Origin: Actinomadura montaniterrae
Lineage (GTDB): Bacteria; Actinomycetota; Actinomycetes; Streptosporangiales; Streptosporangiaceae
NCBI RefSeq assembly: GCF_008923365.1
Contig: NZ_WBMR01000059.1
Location: 1 to 47,731 of the forward strand
DNA length: 47,731 nt
Reading direction: 5' to 3'
Part shown: positions 40,550-47,731 of the stretch, piece after piece
Layout of the letters: every line of letters begins with the position of its first letter
How positions within the stretch are numbered: the stretch's first letter is position 1
Program-made: the position numbers and the translations under genes
The notes under the pieces: model-generated
Told to the model about the DNA's origin: nothing
What the model saw: the letters and a program-made list of their open reading frames with translations, nothing else
Database searches by the model: none

Positions 40550-40658
40550 CCTTGCGTCGCGGTGCGGCGCGTGTTGGAAGGTTACCAGGGTTGGCGGGCT
40601 TGCGCGTACGTGGACGTTCGCCGTGCGTTCGGGGGTGGAGTCGACTAACTTCGAGGCC

Positions 40659-41042
40659 GTGACCGAGCCTCTGGGACGCGTGCTGGTCGTCGACGACGAC
40701 GAGGTGATCCGGCAGCTCATCGCCGTGAACCTGCAGCTCGAGGGGTTCGAGGTGGCGACCGCGGTGGACGGCCAGGACTGCCTGGAGAAGGTGGCCGAGG
40801 TGCGGCCGGACGTGATCACGCTGGACGTGATGATGCCGCGGCTGGACGGGTGGGTGACGGCCGTCCGGCTCCGGGAGGACCCGGGGACCGCGCACATCAG
40901 GGTCGTGATGATCACGGCGCGGGCGCAGGAGCACGATGTGCGGCGCGGGCACGAGATCGGCGTGGACGCGTACGTGACGAAGCCGTTCGACCCGAACCAG
41001 CTGATCCAGACGGTGCGGAAACTCGCTGCGGTGTCCAGATAG
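40659..41042 (+). CDS. stand-alone response-regulator receiver protein
   Basis: A 127-residue receiver-only (CheY-like) protein: acidic VVDDDEV, phospho-acceptor D56 (VITLDVMMPRLDG), switch Thr in MITARA and Lys in YVTKPFDP. GTG 40659 was chosen because the fold begins five residues later; GTG 40623 would add 12 residues. No output domain. It lies between the tRNA and the lysine/threonine cluster, a position conserved in several actinomycetes. Its kinase partner is not nearby. Confidence 0.88.
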   Translation: MTEPLGRVLVVDDDEVIRQLIAVNLQLEGFEVATAVDGQDCLEKVAEVRPDVITLDVMMPRLDGWVTAVRLREDPGTAHIRVVMITARAQEHDVRRGHEIGVDAYVTKPFDPNQLIQTVRKLAAVSR

Positions 41043-41063
41043 TGGTCGGATAGTCTCACCAGG

Positions 41064-41759
41064 GTGACTCCGGCCGAGGTGAGCGATGCCCTTGTGGAGG
41101 CGGCGCGCGGTGCCGTCGCCGAGGGCGGCCCGGCCGTCGAGGTCCCCGATGAGGTGCTCGTTCTGGCGTGCGGGGCGGGGGTTTTCGAGAGTCCCGTGGC
41201 GCTGGTGCTGGGGCTGGAGCCCGAGGCGATCGCGAAGCGGGTCGGGGGGTCGGTCACCGGGCGCGGGTTCGTGCGGGTCGAGGTGCCGGCGGCGGACGTG
41301 GTGAAGGCCATCCTGCGGGATCCCGGTTACGGGACCGCGTGCGTTCCGCGGTTCGGGTGGGACGACCGGCCCAGGTCCTTCGAGAACCCGGGGTTCTCGG
41401 TGCGGTACGCGTATGCGCGGGCCTGCTGGACGGGGCGGTGGGCTCAGGATCTCGGGGTGGGAACCGGGGAACTGCAAAGCCCGGAGCCCGCGGAGCTGCG
41501 GCTGGTGGGTGTGCTGGGCGAGGTGCCCGGGCGAGCGAAGCAGGCGGAGCGGGAAGGCGACGCCCGGCCGCTGGCGTTCTGCTTGGAGAGGGTCGCCGGG
41601 GCGTACCACGACGTCCATGAGCGGTGCCCGGCCGTGCCCCTGGGGGACGAGAAACCCGGGGCGGTGCACGCGGGACGCGCCGGGCTGGCGCGGGCCGTGC
41701 GCATCGCCCTCGGCAACGGCCTGAAGATGATCGGTGAGACCCCTAGAGAGCGGATATGA
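41064..41759 (+). CDS. ArgRS-like DALR anticodon-binding domain protein (no catalytic domain)
   Basis: A 231-residue protein. Its second half resembles the C-terminal helical DALR domain of arginyl-tRNA synthetase (FSVRYAYARACWTGRWAQDL, LAFCLERVAGAYHDVHERCP, ARAVRIALGNGLKMIGETPR). The first part is a small domain of about 80 residues. HIGH and KMSKS signature motifs are absent, so it cannot aminoacylate by itself. It stands where argS normally precedes lysA in Actinobacteria and near a tRNA-Arg gene. GTG 41064 is the start; its stop overlaps lysA (ATGA). It may bind tRNA-Arg or have a regulatory role (inference). Confidence 0.8.
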   Translation: MTPAEVSDALVEAARGAVAEGGPAVEVPDEVLVLACGAGVFESPVALVLGLEPEAIAKRVGGSVTGRGFVRVEVPAADVVKAILRDPGYGTACVPRFGWDDRPRSFENPGFSVRYAYARACWTGRWAQDLGVGTGELQSPEPAELRLVGVLGEVPGRAKQAEREGDARPLAFCLERVAGAYHDVHERCPAVPLGDEKPGAVHAGRAGLARAVRIALGNGLKMIGETPRERI

Positions 41760-43153
41760 GTCGAGTTCACCCGGCCGGGCCCCGGCACGCTGACGTCCTG
41801 CCCGAAGACCACCCGGCGGGGCCGGCGGACGACCTGAACGCGCTGGACCCGCACGTGTGGCCGCGCGGCGCGACCCGCGCGGACGGCGTGCTGACGATCG
41901 GCGGCGTCGACGTGCGGGACCTGGCGAAGGAGTACGGCACGCCCCTGTACGTCTATGACGAGGAGGACGTGCGGTCCCGGGCGAGGGAGTACGCGGCGGC
42001 GTTCCACGACGGTGACGTGCATTACGCGGGCAAGGCGTTCCTGTGCACGGCGGTGGCGCGGTGGCTGAACGAGGAGGGCCTCGGGCTGGACGTGTGCAGC
42101 GGCGGCGAGCTGGCCGTGGCGCTGGCGGCGGGCTTCCCGACGGAGCGGATCACGCTGCACGGGAGCAACAAGGCGTCCTGGGAGCTGGAGAAGGCGCTGG
42201 AGGCCGGGGTCGGCCGGATCGTCGTGGACTCGTTCGAGGAGATCGCCCGGCTGGGGTACCTGGCGCAGGAGAAGGGCGTCCGGCCGAAGGTGATGGTGCG
42301 GGTCACGACGGGCGTCGAGGCGCACACGCACGAGTTCATCGCGACCGCCCACGACGACCAGAAGTTCGGGTTCTCCAGGAGCTCGGGGGCGGCGCTCGAG
42401 GCCGTGAGGCGGGTGCTGGCGCTCAAGCAGCTGGAGCTCGTGGGCCTGCACAGCCACATCGGGTCGCAGATCTTCGACGTGGACGGGTTCGAGGTGGCGG
42501 CGCACCGGCTGGCGGAGCTGCTGGTGGCGATCCGCGACGAGCACGGCGTCGAGCTGCCGGAGCTGGACCTCGGCGGCGGGTACGGGATCGCGTACCTGCC
42601 GGGGGAGGAGCCGCACGACCCGAAGTCGATGGCGGACGGCCTCCGGGAGATCGTCGCGCACGAGTGCCGGGCGTACGGGCTGGCGATGCCGCGGCTGACG
42701 GTGGAGCCGGGCCGGGCGATCATCGGCCCGGGCGGCGTGACGCTGTACGAGGTCGGCACGGTGAAGGACGTCGAGGGCCTGCGGACGTACGTGTCGGTGG
42801 ACGGCGGGATGAGCGACAACCTGCGGACCGCGCTGTACGGCGCGGAGTACACCGGCGCGCTCGCGAGCCGGTCGTCCGACGCATCCCCCATGCTCAGTAG
42901 GCTTGTCGGCAAGCACTGCGAAAGCGGCGACATCGTCGTGCGGGACCTGTGGTTCCCCGAAGATATTGCGGCGGGGGACCTGGTGGCGGTGGCCGCGACC
43001 GGTGCGTACTGTCGATCGATGGCCAGTAACTACAACCACGTCCCGAAGCCCGCCGTGGTGGCGGTGAAGGACGGCAGGTCGCGCGTGATCGTCCGCCGGG
43101 AGACCGCCGAGGACCTGCTGCGGCTGGATGCGGATGCGGAGGTCCGAGCGTGA
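41756..43153 (+). CDS. lysA: diaminopimelate decarboxylase
   Basis: A 465-residue PLP enzyme that makes L-lysine from meso-diaminopimelate. The Schiff-base lysine is K93 in DVHYAGKAFLC. Other landmarks are LDVCSGGELAVAL, HSHIGSQIFDVDGFE, LDLGGGYGIAY, PGRAI and the catalytic Cys motif HCESGDIV near 378, with a C-terminal GAYCRSMASNYN. It overlaps the DALR gene at the start and hom at the end, so the three are translationally coupled. The first 40 residues are a Pro/Asp-rich extension typical of actinobacterial LysA. Confidence 0.97.
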   Translation: MSRVHPAGPRHADVLPEDHPAGPADDLNALDPHVWPRGATRADGVLTIGGVDVRDLAKEYGTPLYVYDEEDVRSRAREYAAAFHDGDVHYAGKAFLCTAVARWLNEEGLGLDVCSGGELAVALAAGFPTERITLHGSNKASWELEKALEAGVGRIVVDSFEEIARLGYLAQEKGVRPKVMVRVTTGVEAHTHEFIATAHDDQKFGFSRSSGAALEAVRRVLALKQLELVGLHSHIGSQIFDVDGFEVAAHRLAELLVAIRDEHGVELPELDLGGGYGIAYLPGEEPHDPKSMADGLREIVAHECRAYGLAMPRLTVEPGRAIIGPGGVTLYEVGTVKDVEGLRTYVSVDGGMSDNLRTALYGAEYTGALASRSSDASPMLSRLVGKHCESGDIVVRDLWFPEDIAAGDLVAVAATGAYCRSMASNYNHVPKPAVVAVKDGRSRVIVRRETAEDLLRLDADAEVRA

Positions 43154-44475
43154 AACCCGAACGTGGCCCGCTGCGGGTCGCGCTGCTGGGATGCGGCGTC
43201 GTCGGCAGCGAGGTCGTCCGGCTGCTGCGCGAGCAGGCCGACGATCTCGCGGCGCGGGTGGGGACGCCGCTGGAGCTGGCCGGGGTCGCGGTGCGGCGGC
43301 CCGAGCGGGTCCGCGCGGGCGTCGACCCGGCGCTGGTCACGACGGACGCGCAGGGCCTGGTCACGCGGGACGACGTGGACATCGTCGTCGAGGTGATCGG
43401 CGGGATCGAGCCGGCCCGGACGCTGATGCTGGAGGCGATGAAGACCGGCAAGTCGGTCGTCACCGCGAACAAGGCGCTGCTGGCCGAGGACGGGGCGACG
43501 CTGTTCGCGGCGGCCCGCGAGTACGGCGCGGACCTGTACTACGAGGCGTCGGTGGCGGGCGCGATCCCGCTGCTGCGGCCGCTGCGGGAGTCGCTGGTCG
43601 GCGACCACGTGCACCGGGTGCTCGGCATCGTCAACGGCACCACGAACTACATCCTCGACCAGATGGACTCCAACGGCGCCGGGTTCAACGAGGCGCTGGA
43701 GGAGGCGCAGGCGCTCGGGTACGCGGAGGCGGACCCGACCGCGGACGTCGAGGGCTTCGACGCGGCGGCGAAGGCGGCGATCCTCGCGCAGCTGGCGTTC
43801 CACACCCCGGTGACCGCGGCGGACGTGCACCGGGAGGGCATCACCGAGGTGTCCGCGGCGGACGTGGCGGGCGCCAAGGGCATGGACTGCGTGGTGAAGC
43901 TCCTCGCGATCTGCGAGCGCGTCCCCTCGGACGGCGGCGCGCAGGACGGCCGGAACGGGCGCGGGGTGTCCGTGCGCGTGTACCCGGCGATGATCCCGCG
44001 GTCGCATCCGCTGGCGAGCGTCCGCGAGGCGTACAACGCGGTGTTCGTGGAGGCGGAGTCGGCGGGGTCGCTGATGTTCTACGGCGCGGGCGCGGGCGGC
44101 GCCCCGACGGCGTCTGCGGTGCTCGGCGACCTGGTCGCGGTGGCGCGCAACGTGGTCGGCGGCACCCCGGGCCCGGTCGAGGTGACGTACGCGAAGCTGC
44201 CGGTGCTGCCGATGGGCGAGACCGTCACCCGCTACTACATCCACCTGGACGTGACGGACGAGGCGGGCGTGCTCGCCGCCGTCGCCGCGGAGTTCGCGCG
44301 GCACGAGGTGTCGATCCAGGCCGTCCGGCAGGTGGGGCTGGGCGAGGAGGCGCAGCTCGTGGTGGTGACGCACCGGGCGCCGGACGCGGCGCTGTCGGCG
44401 GTCGTCGAGGGACTGCGGGGGCTGGACAGCGTCCGCGAGGTCGCGAGCGTCATGCGCGTCGAGGGCGAGGAGTGA
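43150..44475 (+). CDS. hom: homoserine dehydrogenase
   Basis: A 441-residue NAD(P)-dependent enzyme that reduces aspartate semialdehyde to homoserine. The N-terminal Rossmann motif is VALLGCGVVGSEVVRLLRE, the catalytic domain has VVTANKALLAEDG, RVLGIVNGTTNYILDQM and EADPTADVEGFDAAAKAAIL, and the C-terminal ACT domain has YYIHLDVTDEAGVLAAVAAE. The ACT domain usually gives threonine feedback control. ATG-type overlap with lysA; GTG 43150 is the start. Confidence 0.97.
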   Translation: MKPERGPLRVALLGCGVVGSEVVRLLREQADDLAARVGTPLELAGVAVRRPERVRAGVDPALVTTDAQGLVTRDDVDIVVEVIGGIEPARTLMLEAMKTGKSVVTANKALLAEDGATLFAAAREYGADLYYEASVAGAIPLLRPLRESLVGDHVHRVLGIVNGTTNYILDQMDSNGAGFNEALEEAQALGYAEADPTADVEGFDAAAKAAILAQLAFHTPVTAADVHREGITEVSAADVAGAKGMDCVVKLLAICERVPSDGGAQDGRNGRGVSVRVYPAMIPRSHPLASVREAYNAVFVEAESAGSLMFYGAGAGGAPTASAVLGDLVAVARNVVGGTPGPVEVTYAKLPVLPMGETVTRYYIHLDVTDEAGVLAAVAAEFARHEVSIQAVRQVGLGEEAQLVVVTHRAPDAALSAVVEGLRGLDSVREVASVMRVEGEE

Positions 44476-44528
44476 GATCCCGGTAGAATCCGGGTCCACA
44501 TTCGCAGGTCAGCCAAGGAGACACTGAC

Positions 44529-45596
44529 GTGAACGGGAACGCCCGCGTGTGGCGCGGCCTCATCGAGGAATACCGCGACCGGTTGCCGGTGACGGACGCG
44601 ACGCCCGTGGTGACGCTGCTGGAGGGCGGCACGCCGCTGGTGCCGGCCGTCCGGCTCTCCCAGCTGACCGGCTGCGAGGTGCACCTGAAGGTCGAGGGCC
44701 TCAACCCGACGGGGTCGTTCAAGGACCGCGGGATGACGATGGCGATCAGCAAGGCGGCCGAGGACGGCGCCAAGGCGGTCATCTGCGCCTCGACCGGCAA
44801 CACGTCCGCGTCGGCCGCCGCATACGCGGTGCGGGCCGGGATGACGTGCGCGGTGCTCGTCCCCAACGGCAAGATCGCGATGGGGAAGCTGGCGCAGGCG
44901 CTGGTGCACGGCGCGCGGCTGCTGCAGGTGGACGGCAACTTCGACGACTGCCTGGAACTGGCCCGCAAGCTGTCCGTCGACTATCCGGTCGCGCTGGTCA
45001 ACTCCGTCAACAAGTACCGGCTTCAGGGGCAGAAGACCGCCGCGTTCGAGATCGTGGACGCGCTCGGCGACGCCCCCGACGTGCATTGCCTGCCCGTCGG
45101 CAACGCCGGCAACATCTCCGCGTACTGGATGGGCTACAAGGAGTACGCCGCCGACAAGGTCGCGGCGCAGACGCCCCGGATGCTGGGCTTCCAGGCCAGC
45201 GGCGCGGCGCCGTTCGTCAAGGGCGAGCCGGTACTGAAGCCGCAGACGATCGCGACCGCGATCCGGATCGGCAACCCCGCGTCCTGGGACCTCGCGATCG
45301 CCGCGCGCGACGAGTCCGGCGGCGCGATCGACTCCGTCACCGACCGGCAGATCCTGGCCGCCTACCGGCTGCTCGCCCGGGAAGAGGGCGTGTTCGTGGA
45401 GCCGGCGTCCGCGGCGAGCGTCGCGGGCCTGCTCCAGGCCGCCGAGCGGGGCGTGGTGAAGCCCGGCTCGAAGGTCGTCTGCACGGTGACCGGCAACGGC
45501 CTCAAGGACCCCGACTGGGCGATCTCCGGCGCGCCGGCGCCGACCGTCGTCCGCGTCGACGCCCACGAGGCGGCCTCCGCGCTCGGCCTCACCTGA
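44529..45596 (+). CDS. thrC: threonine synthase
   Basis: A 355-residue fold-type II PLP enzyme converting phosphohomoserine to threonine. The PLP lysine is K65 in NPTGSFKDRGMT; other motifs are CASTGNTSASAAAYA, the PLP-phosphate loop VGNAGNISAYWMG, and VCTVTGNGLKDPDWA. GTG 44529 lies behind AAGGAG. A 53-bp gap after hom contains a short CCCGG/CCGGG repeat but no clear terminator. The stop overlaps thrB by one base (TGATG). Confidence 0.97.
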   Translation: MNGNARVWRGLIEEYRDRLPVTDATPVVTLLEGGTPLVPAVRLSQLTGCEVHLKVEGLNPTGSFKDRGMTMAISKAAEDGAKAVICASTGNTSASAAAYAVRAGMTCAVLVPNGKIAMGKLAQALVHGARLLQVDGNFDDCLELARKLSVDYPVALVNSVNKYRLQGQKTAAFEIVDALGDAPDVHCLPVGNAGNISAYWMGYKEYAADKVAAQTPRMLGFQASGAAPFVKGEPVLKPQTIATAIRIGNPASWDLAIAARDESGGAIDSVTDRQILAAYRLLAREEGVFVEPASAASVAGLLQAAERGVVKPGSKVVCTVTGNGLKDPDWAISGAPAPTVVRVDAHEAASALGLT

Positions 45597-46549
45597 TGGG
45601 GGCGCCGGAACGGTCCGTCCTGGTGCGGACGCCGGCGACGAGCGCGAACCTGGGGCCGGGCTTCGACTCGCTCGGCCTCGCGCTGTCGCTGTACGACGAC
45701 GTCGAGGTGGCGCTGACCGGCGACGGGGTGTCCATCGAGGTGGACGGCGAGGGCGCCGAGGTCGCCGACCGCGGCGAGCGGCACCTGATCGTGAAGGTGC
45801 TGCGCCGGGCCTTCGACGCGCTGGACGAACTCGCCGCGGCCGGACCCGGCCAACCGTCCGGCCAGCCGAAGGGCATCCGGCTGCGGTGCCGCAACCGCAT
45901 CCCGCACAGCCGGGGGCTCGGCTCGTCGTCCGCGGCCATCGTCGCGGGGATCGTCGCGGCGCGCGCGCTGCACCCGCACGGCGACCTCATGGACGACGAC
46001 GCCGCGCTGCGCCTCGCCACCGACATCGAGGGCCATCCCGACAACGTCGCGCCGTGCCTCGCCGGCGGCCTCACCATCGCCTGGACGACCCCGTCCGGCG
46101 CCCGGCTCGTCCGGCTGGAACCGCAGGTCAGGCAGGTCGTGGCGTTCGTTCCCGAACAGCGGCTGGCGACCGAGCGGGCGCGCGGGCTGCTGCCCGGGAC
46201 CGTCCCGCACGGCGACGCCGCGGCCAACGCCGGACGCGCCGCGCTGCTCGTCGCGGCGCTCACCGGCGGCCTCGGCGACGGGGTGCTGCTGGACGCGACG
46301 GAGGACCGGCTGCACCAGAATTACCGCGCCCCCGCGATGCCGGAGTCGGCGGAACTCGTCGAACGGCTGCGTTCCGCCGGAGTGCCCGCGGTGATTTCGG
46401 GGGCAGGACCCACTGTCCTGGCCTTCACAAACGCATCACGAGTTGATTCGATGGCTTCGCGAGTGGGTAATGGGTGGCACGAACACCCGTTGGACGTCGC
46501 GACCCGCGGCGCATGCGTCGTGCCCGGTGAACCCGGCCGCCGGACCTGA
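45596..46549 (+). CDS. thrB: homoserine kinase
   Basis: A 317-residue GHMP kinase that phosphorylates homoserine for the threonine synthase. Motif 1 is TPATSANLGPGFDSLGLALS, motif 2 is RIPHSRGLGSSSAAIVAGIV, and motif 3 is VPAVISGAGPTVLAF. Also present is GHPDNVAPCLAGGLTIAW. Last gene of the threonine unit. Coupled to thrC by TGATG overlap. Confidence 0.97.
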   Translation: MGAPERSVLVRTPATSANLGPGFDSLGLALSLYDDVEVALTGDGVSIEVDGEGAEVADRGERHLIVKVLRRAFDALDELAAAGPGQPSGQPKGIRLRCRNRIPHSRGLGSSSAAIVAGIVAARALHPHGDLMDDDAALRLATDIEGHPDNVAPCLAGGLTIAWTTPSGARLVRLEPQVRQVVAFVPEQRLATERARGLLPGTVPHGDAAANAGRAALLVAALTGGLGDGVLLDATEDRLHQNYRAPAMPESAELVERLRSAGVPAVISGAGPTVLAFTNASRVDSMASRVGNGWHEHPLDVATRGACVVPGEPGRRT

Positions 46550-47017
46550 CGCGGCGCCCGGACGGGCCGGCCCGCGGCCCGGGCCGCCGCGGCGCTCCGG
46601 CCGGTGCGGGTCCCCGCAGGATCCACCTAGGTAAAATGCGAAGACATCGACCTCTGGGGAATAGCAGTGTGCCCTGGTGATGTTAGGCTGATTGCCGCAC
46701 CAGATGCCCCGTTCGGGGCAGCGTGCTCGTCAGCCGCGCGTCACCTGCCCGGCCCTCCGGCCGTGGCGGTCCCGCGTACCAGGCTCCCCGACACCGTGAC
46801 ATCCCGTTGTCAGGCATTCCAGCGAAACTACGGACGTGGCGGTAGCGGGGACACGTGCGAGCGAACCGTCCCGTCCACCATCTGGCTGTGCCCAGAAAAT
46901 CGCCGATCCCGGCCCCATCGTGATCAGCGGAGCCCGACTCGGCGCCCCCGCCGGGCCGTATTACCGGGTTGACTGGCCGAACGCCGGCCGACGCCCGCTC
47001 CCTGGGAAGGACCCTTA
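46550..47017 (+). promoter_or_regulatory. long rho leader region
   Basis: 468 bp with no convincing gene. An AT-rich TAAAAT near 46631 is a plausible -10 element. A stable stem-loop TGCCCC-GTTC-GGGGCA sits at 46705-46720. Long untranslated rho leaders with autoregulatory Rho-dependent termination are known in bacteria, including actinobacteria. GGGAAGGA precedes the rho GTG. Confidence 0.5.
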
Positions 47018-47731
47018 GTGAGCGAATCCAGCGAACTCCTTACGGACGCATCCAGCACGGCACCCGCGGCCGACGCCGCCCAGAACGGCGCGGAGCCCGC
47101 CGCCCCCCGGCGCCGCCGGAGCGGCACGGGCCTGTCCGCCATGGTGCTGCCCGAGCTCAAGGCGCTCGCGTCCAGCCTCGGCATCACCGGCGTGACCGGG
47201 ATGCGCAAGAGCCAGCTCATCGCGGCCATCCAGGAGAAGCAGGGCGGCGGCCAGGGGCAGGGCTCGGCGGGCGAGCAGGGAGCCGCTGCCAAGGCCGCCG
47301 CCGGGGCCGGCGCGGCCGACGCGGGCAAGGCCGCGCAGGACGTCGGCAAGGCCGAGACGGCCAAGGCCGAGCGCCCGCGCCGCACCCGCGCCGCGGCGAA
47401 GCGCGAGACGTCCGAGCAGGTCGCGATCCCCGAGACCGCGCCGGAGCAGCCCGCCGCCGACCGGCAGGCCGACAAGCAGGACGGCCGGCCCGAGAAGGCC
47501 GAGCGGCAGGGCGGACGGCAGAGCGCGCGCACGGCGGACAAGCAGGACCGGGGGGCGTCCGAGGGCCGGGGCGACCGGCAGAACGACCGGCAGAACCGGG
47601 AGCCCGCCGCGGCCCAGGGCGGCGGCTCCGAGGACGGCGAGGCCCAGGGCGGCCGCGAGTCCGGCCGGGACGGCGGCCGCGAGGGCCGGGACGGGCGCGA
47701 GGGCGGGCGCCAGCGCCAGCGCGGCGGCCGC
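47018..47731 (+). CDS. rho: transcription termination factor Rho, N-terminal part (cut by window end)
   Basis: GTG 47018 opens a frame to the window end (238 residues). The Rho_N/SAP-like motif is LSAMVLPELKALASSLGITG followed by VTGMRKSQLIAAIQE (about residues 42-76). A long disordered insert rich in Gln, Arg, Asp and Gly follows (for example DRQNDRQNREP, GGREGRDGREGGRQRQRGGR), the hallmark of high-GC actinobacterial Rho proteins. The RNA-binding CSD and ATPase domains lie beyond the window. The order thrB-rho supports the call. Confidence 0.93.
   Translation, partial: MSESSELLTDASSTAPAADAAQNGAEPAAPRRRRSGTGLSAMVLPELKALASSLGITGVTGMRKSQLIAAIQEKQGGGQGQGSAGEQGAAAKAAAGAGAADAGKAAQDVGKAETAKAERPRRTRAAAKRETSEQVAIPETAPEQPAADRQADKQDGRPEKAERQGGRQSARTADKQDRGASEGRGDRQNDRQNREPAAAQGGGSEDGEAQGGRESGRDGGREGRDGREGGRQRQRGGR

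Noticed and set aside
42043..42900. Alternative frames inside lysA and hom
   Set aside because: Shadow frames of confidently identified biosynthetic genes.

Overview
The window is high-GC DNA from a spore-forming-type actinomycete, most like the Actinomadura/Streptomyces lineages. Evidence is the GTG starts and strong G/C third-position bias, the conserved order lysA-hom-thrC-thrB-rho, an ECF sigma factor paired with a DUF6069 protein, and an integrated element of the actinomycete AICE/pSAM2 type.

Layout. (1) 1-22,659 is chromosomal and mostly accessory. It holds the end of a cell-surface protein, a two-permease ABC exporter divergent from a two-component system, a TetR-MFS pair, a methyltransferase, a rearrangement scar of three gene fragments (9,130-10,604), a secreted lipase with a divergent TetR regulator, an MFS-SnoaL pair, a VOC protein, a secreted beta-propeller-like protein, the ECF sigma/DUF6069 pair, a beta-carbonic anhydrase, and a decayed operon (KDG kinase, KDPG aldolase, oligopeptide ABC ATPase) at about 19,620-21,214. 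(2) 22,660-40,518 is a 17.8-kb integrative conjugative element. It is bounded by a perfect 44-bp direct repeat formed from the 3' part of tRNA-Arg(CCG); the intact tRNA lies at the right end (40,478-40,549, minus). (3) 40,550-47,731 is conserved chromosome: a receiver protein, a stand-alone ArgRS-type DALR domain protein, lysA, hom, thrC, thrB and the 5' part of rho behind a long leader.

How the element works (inferred). At the left end are a tyrosine integrase and an AlpA-type excisionase. A long leftward operon of overlapping genes follows: a DUF3970-like protein, a MazG-like protein, an FtsK/TraB DNA pump with a C-terminal gamma-like winged helix, two paralogous small helical proteins, small membrane proteins, an RsbW-like ATPase, a DUF2637/SpdB2 membrane protein and a BldC-like regulator. 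A repeat array of the 8-mer (C/G)CGTGACA lies next to the pump gene and is a candidate cis-acting transfer locus. Two near-identical palindromes lie between the leftward operon and a divergent GntR (KorSA-like) repressor. Rightward from the repressor come a PP2C-like phosphatase and a NUDIX protein; the latter recalls Pif of pSAM2.

The most unusual cargo is at 36,066-38,859. Its base composition is clearly more AT-rich than its surroundings. It encodes an 817-residue protein that fuses a trypsin-like protease to a STAND-like P-loop NTPase and a long helical C-terminus, followed directly by a 100-residue Trypco2-type protein. This looks like a compact two-gene NTPase-protease conflict (probable anti-phage) system carried by the element. 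An HTH/zinc-ribbon protein next to the tRNA closes the element. No recognisable RepSA, RepAM or primase-polymerase gene was found.
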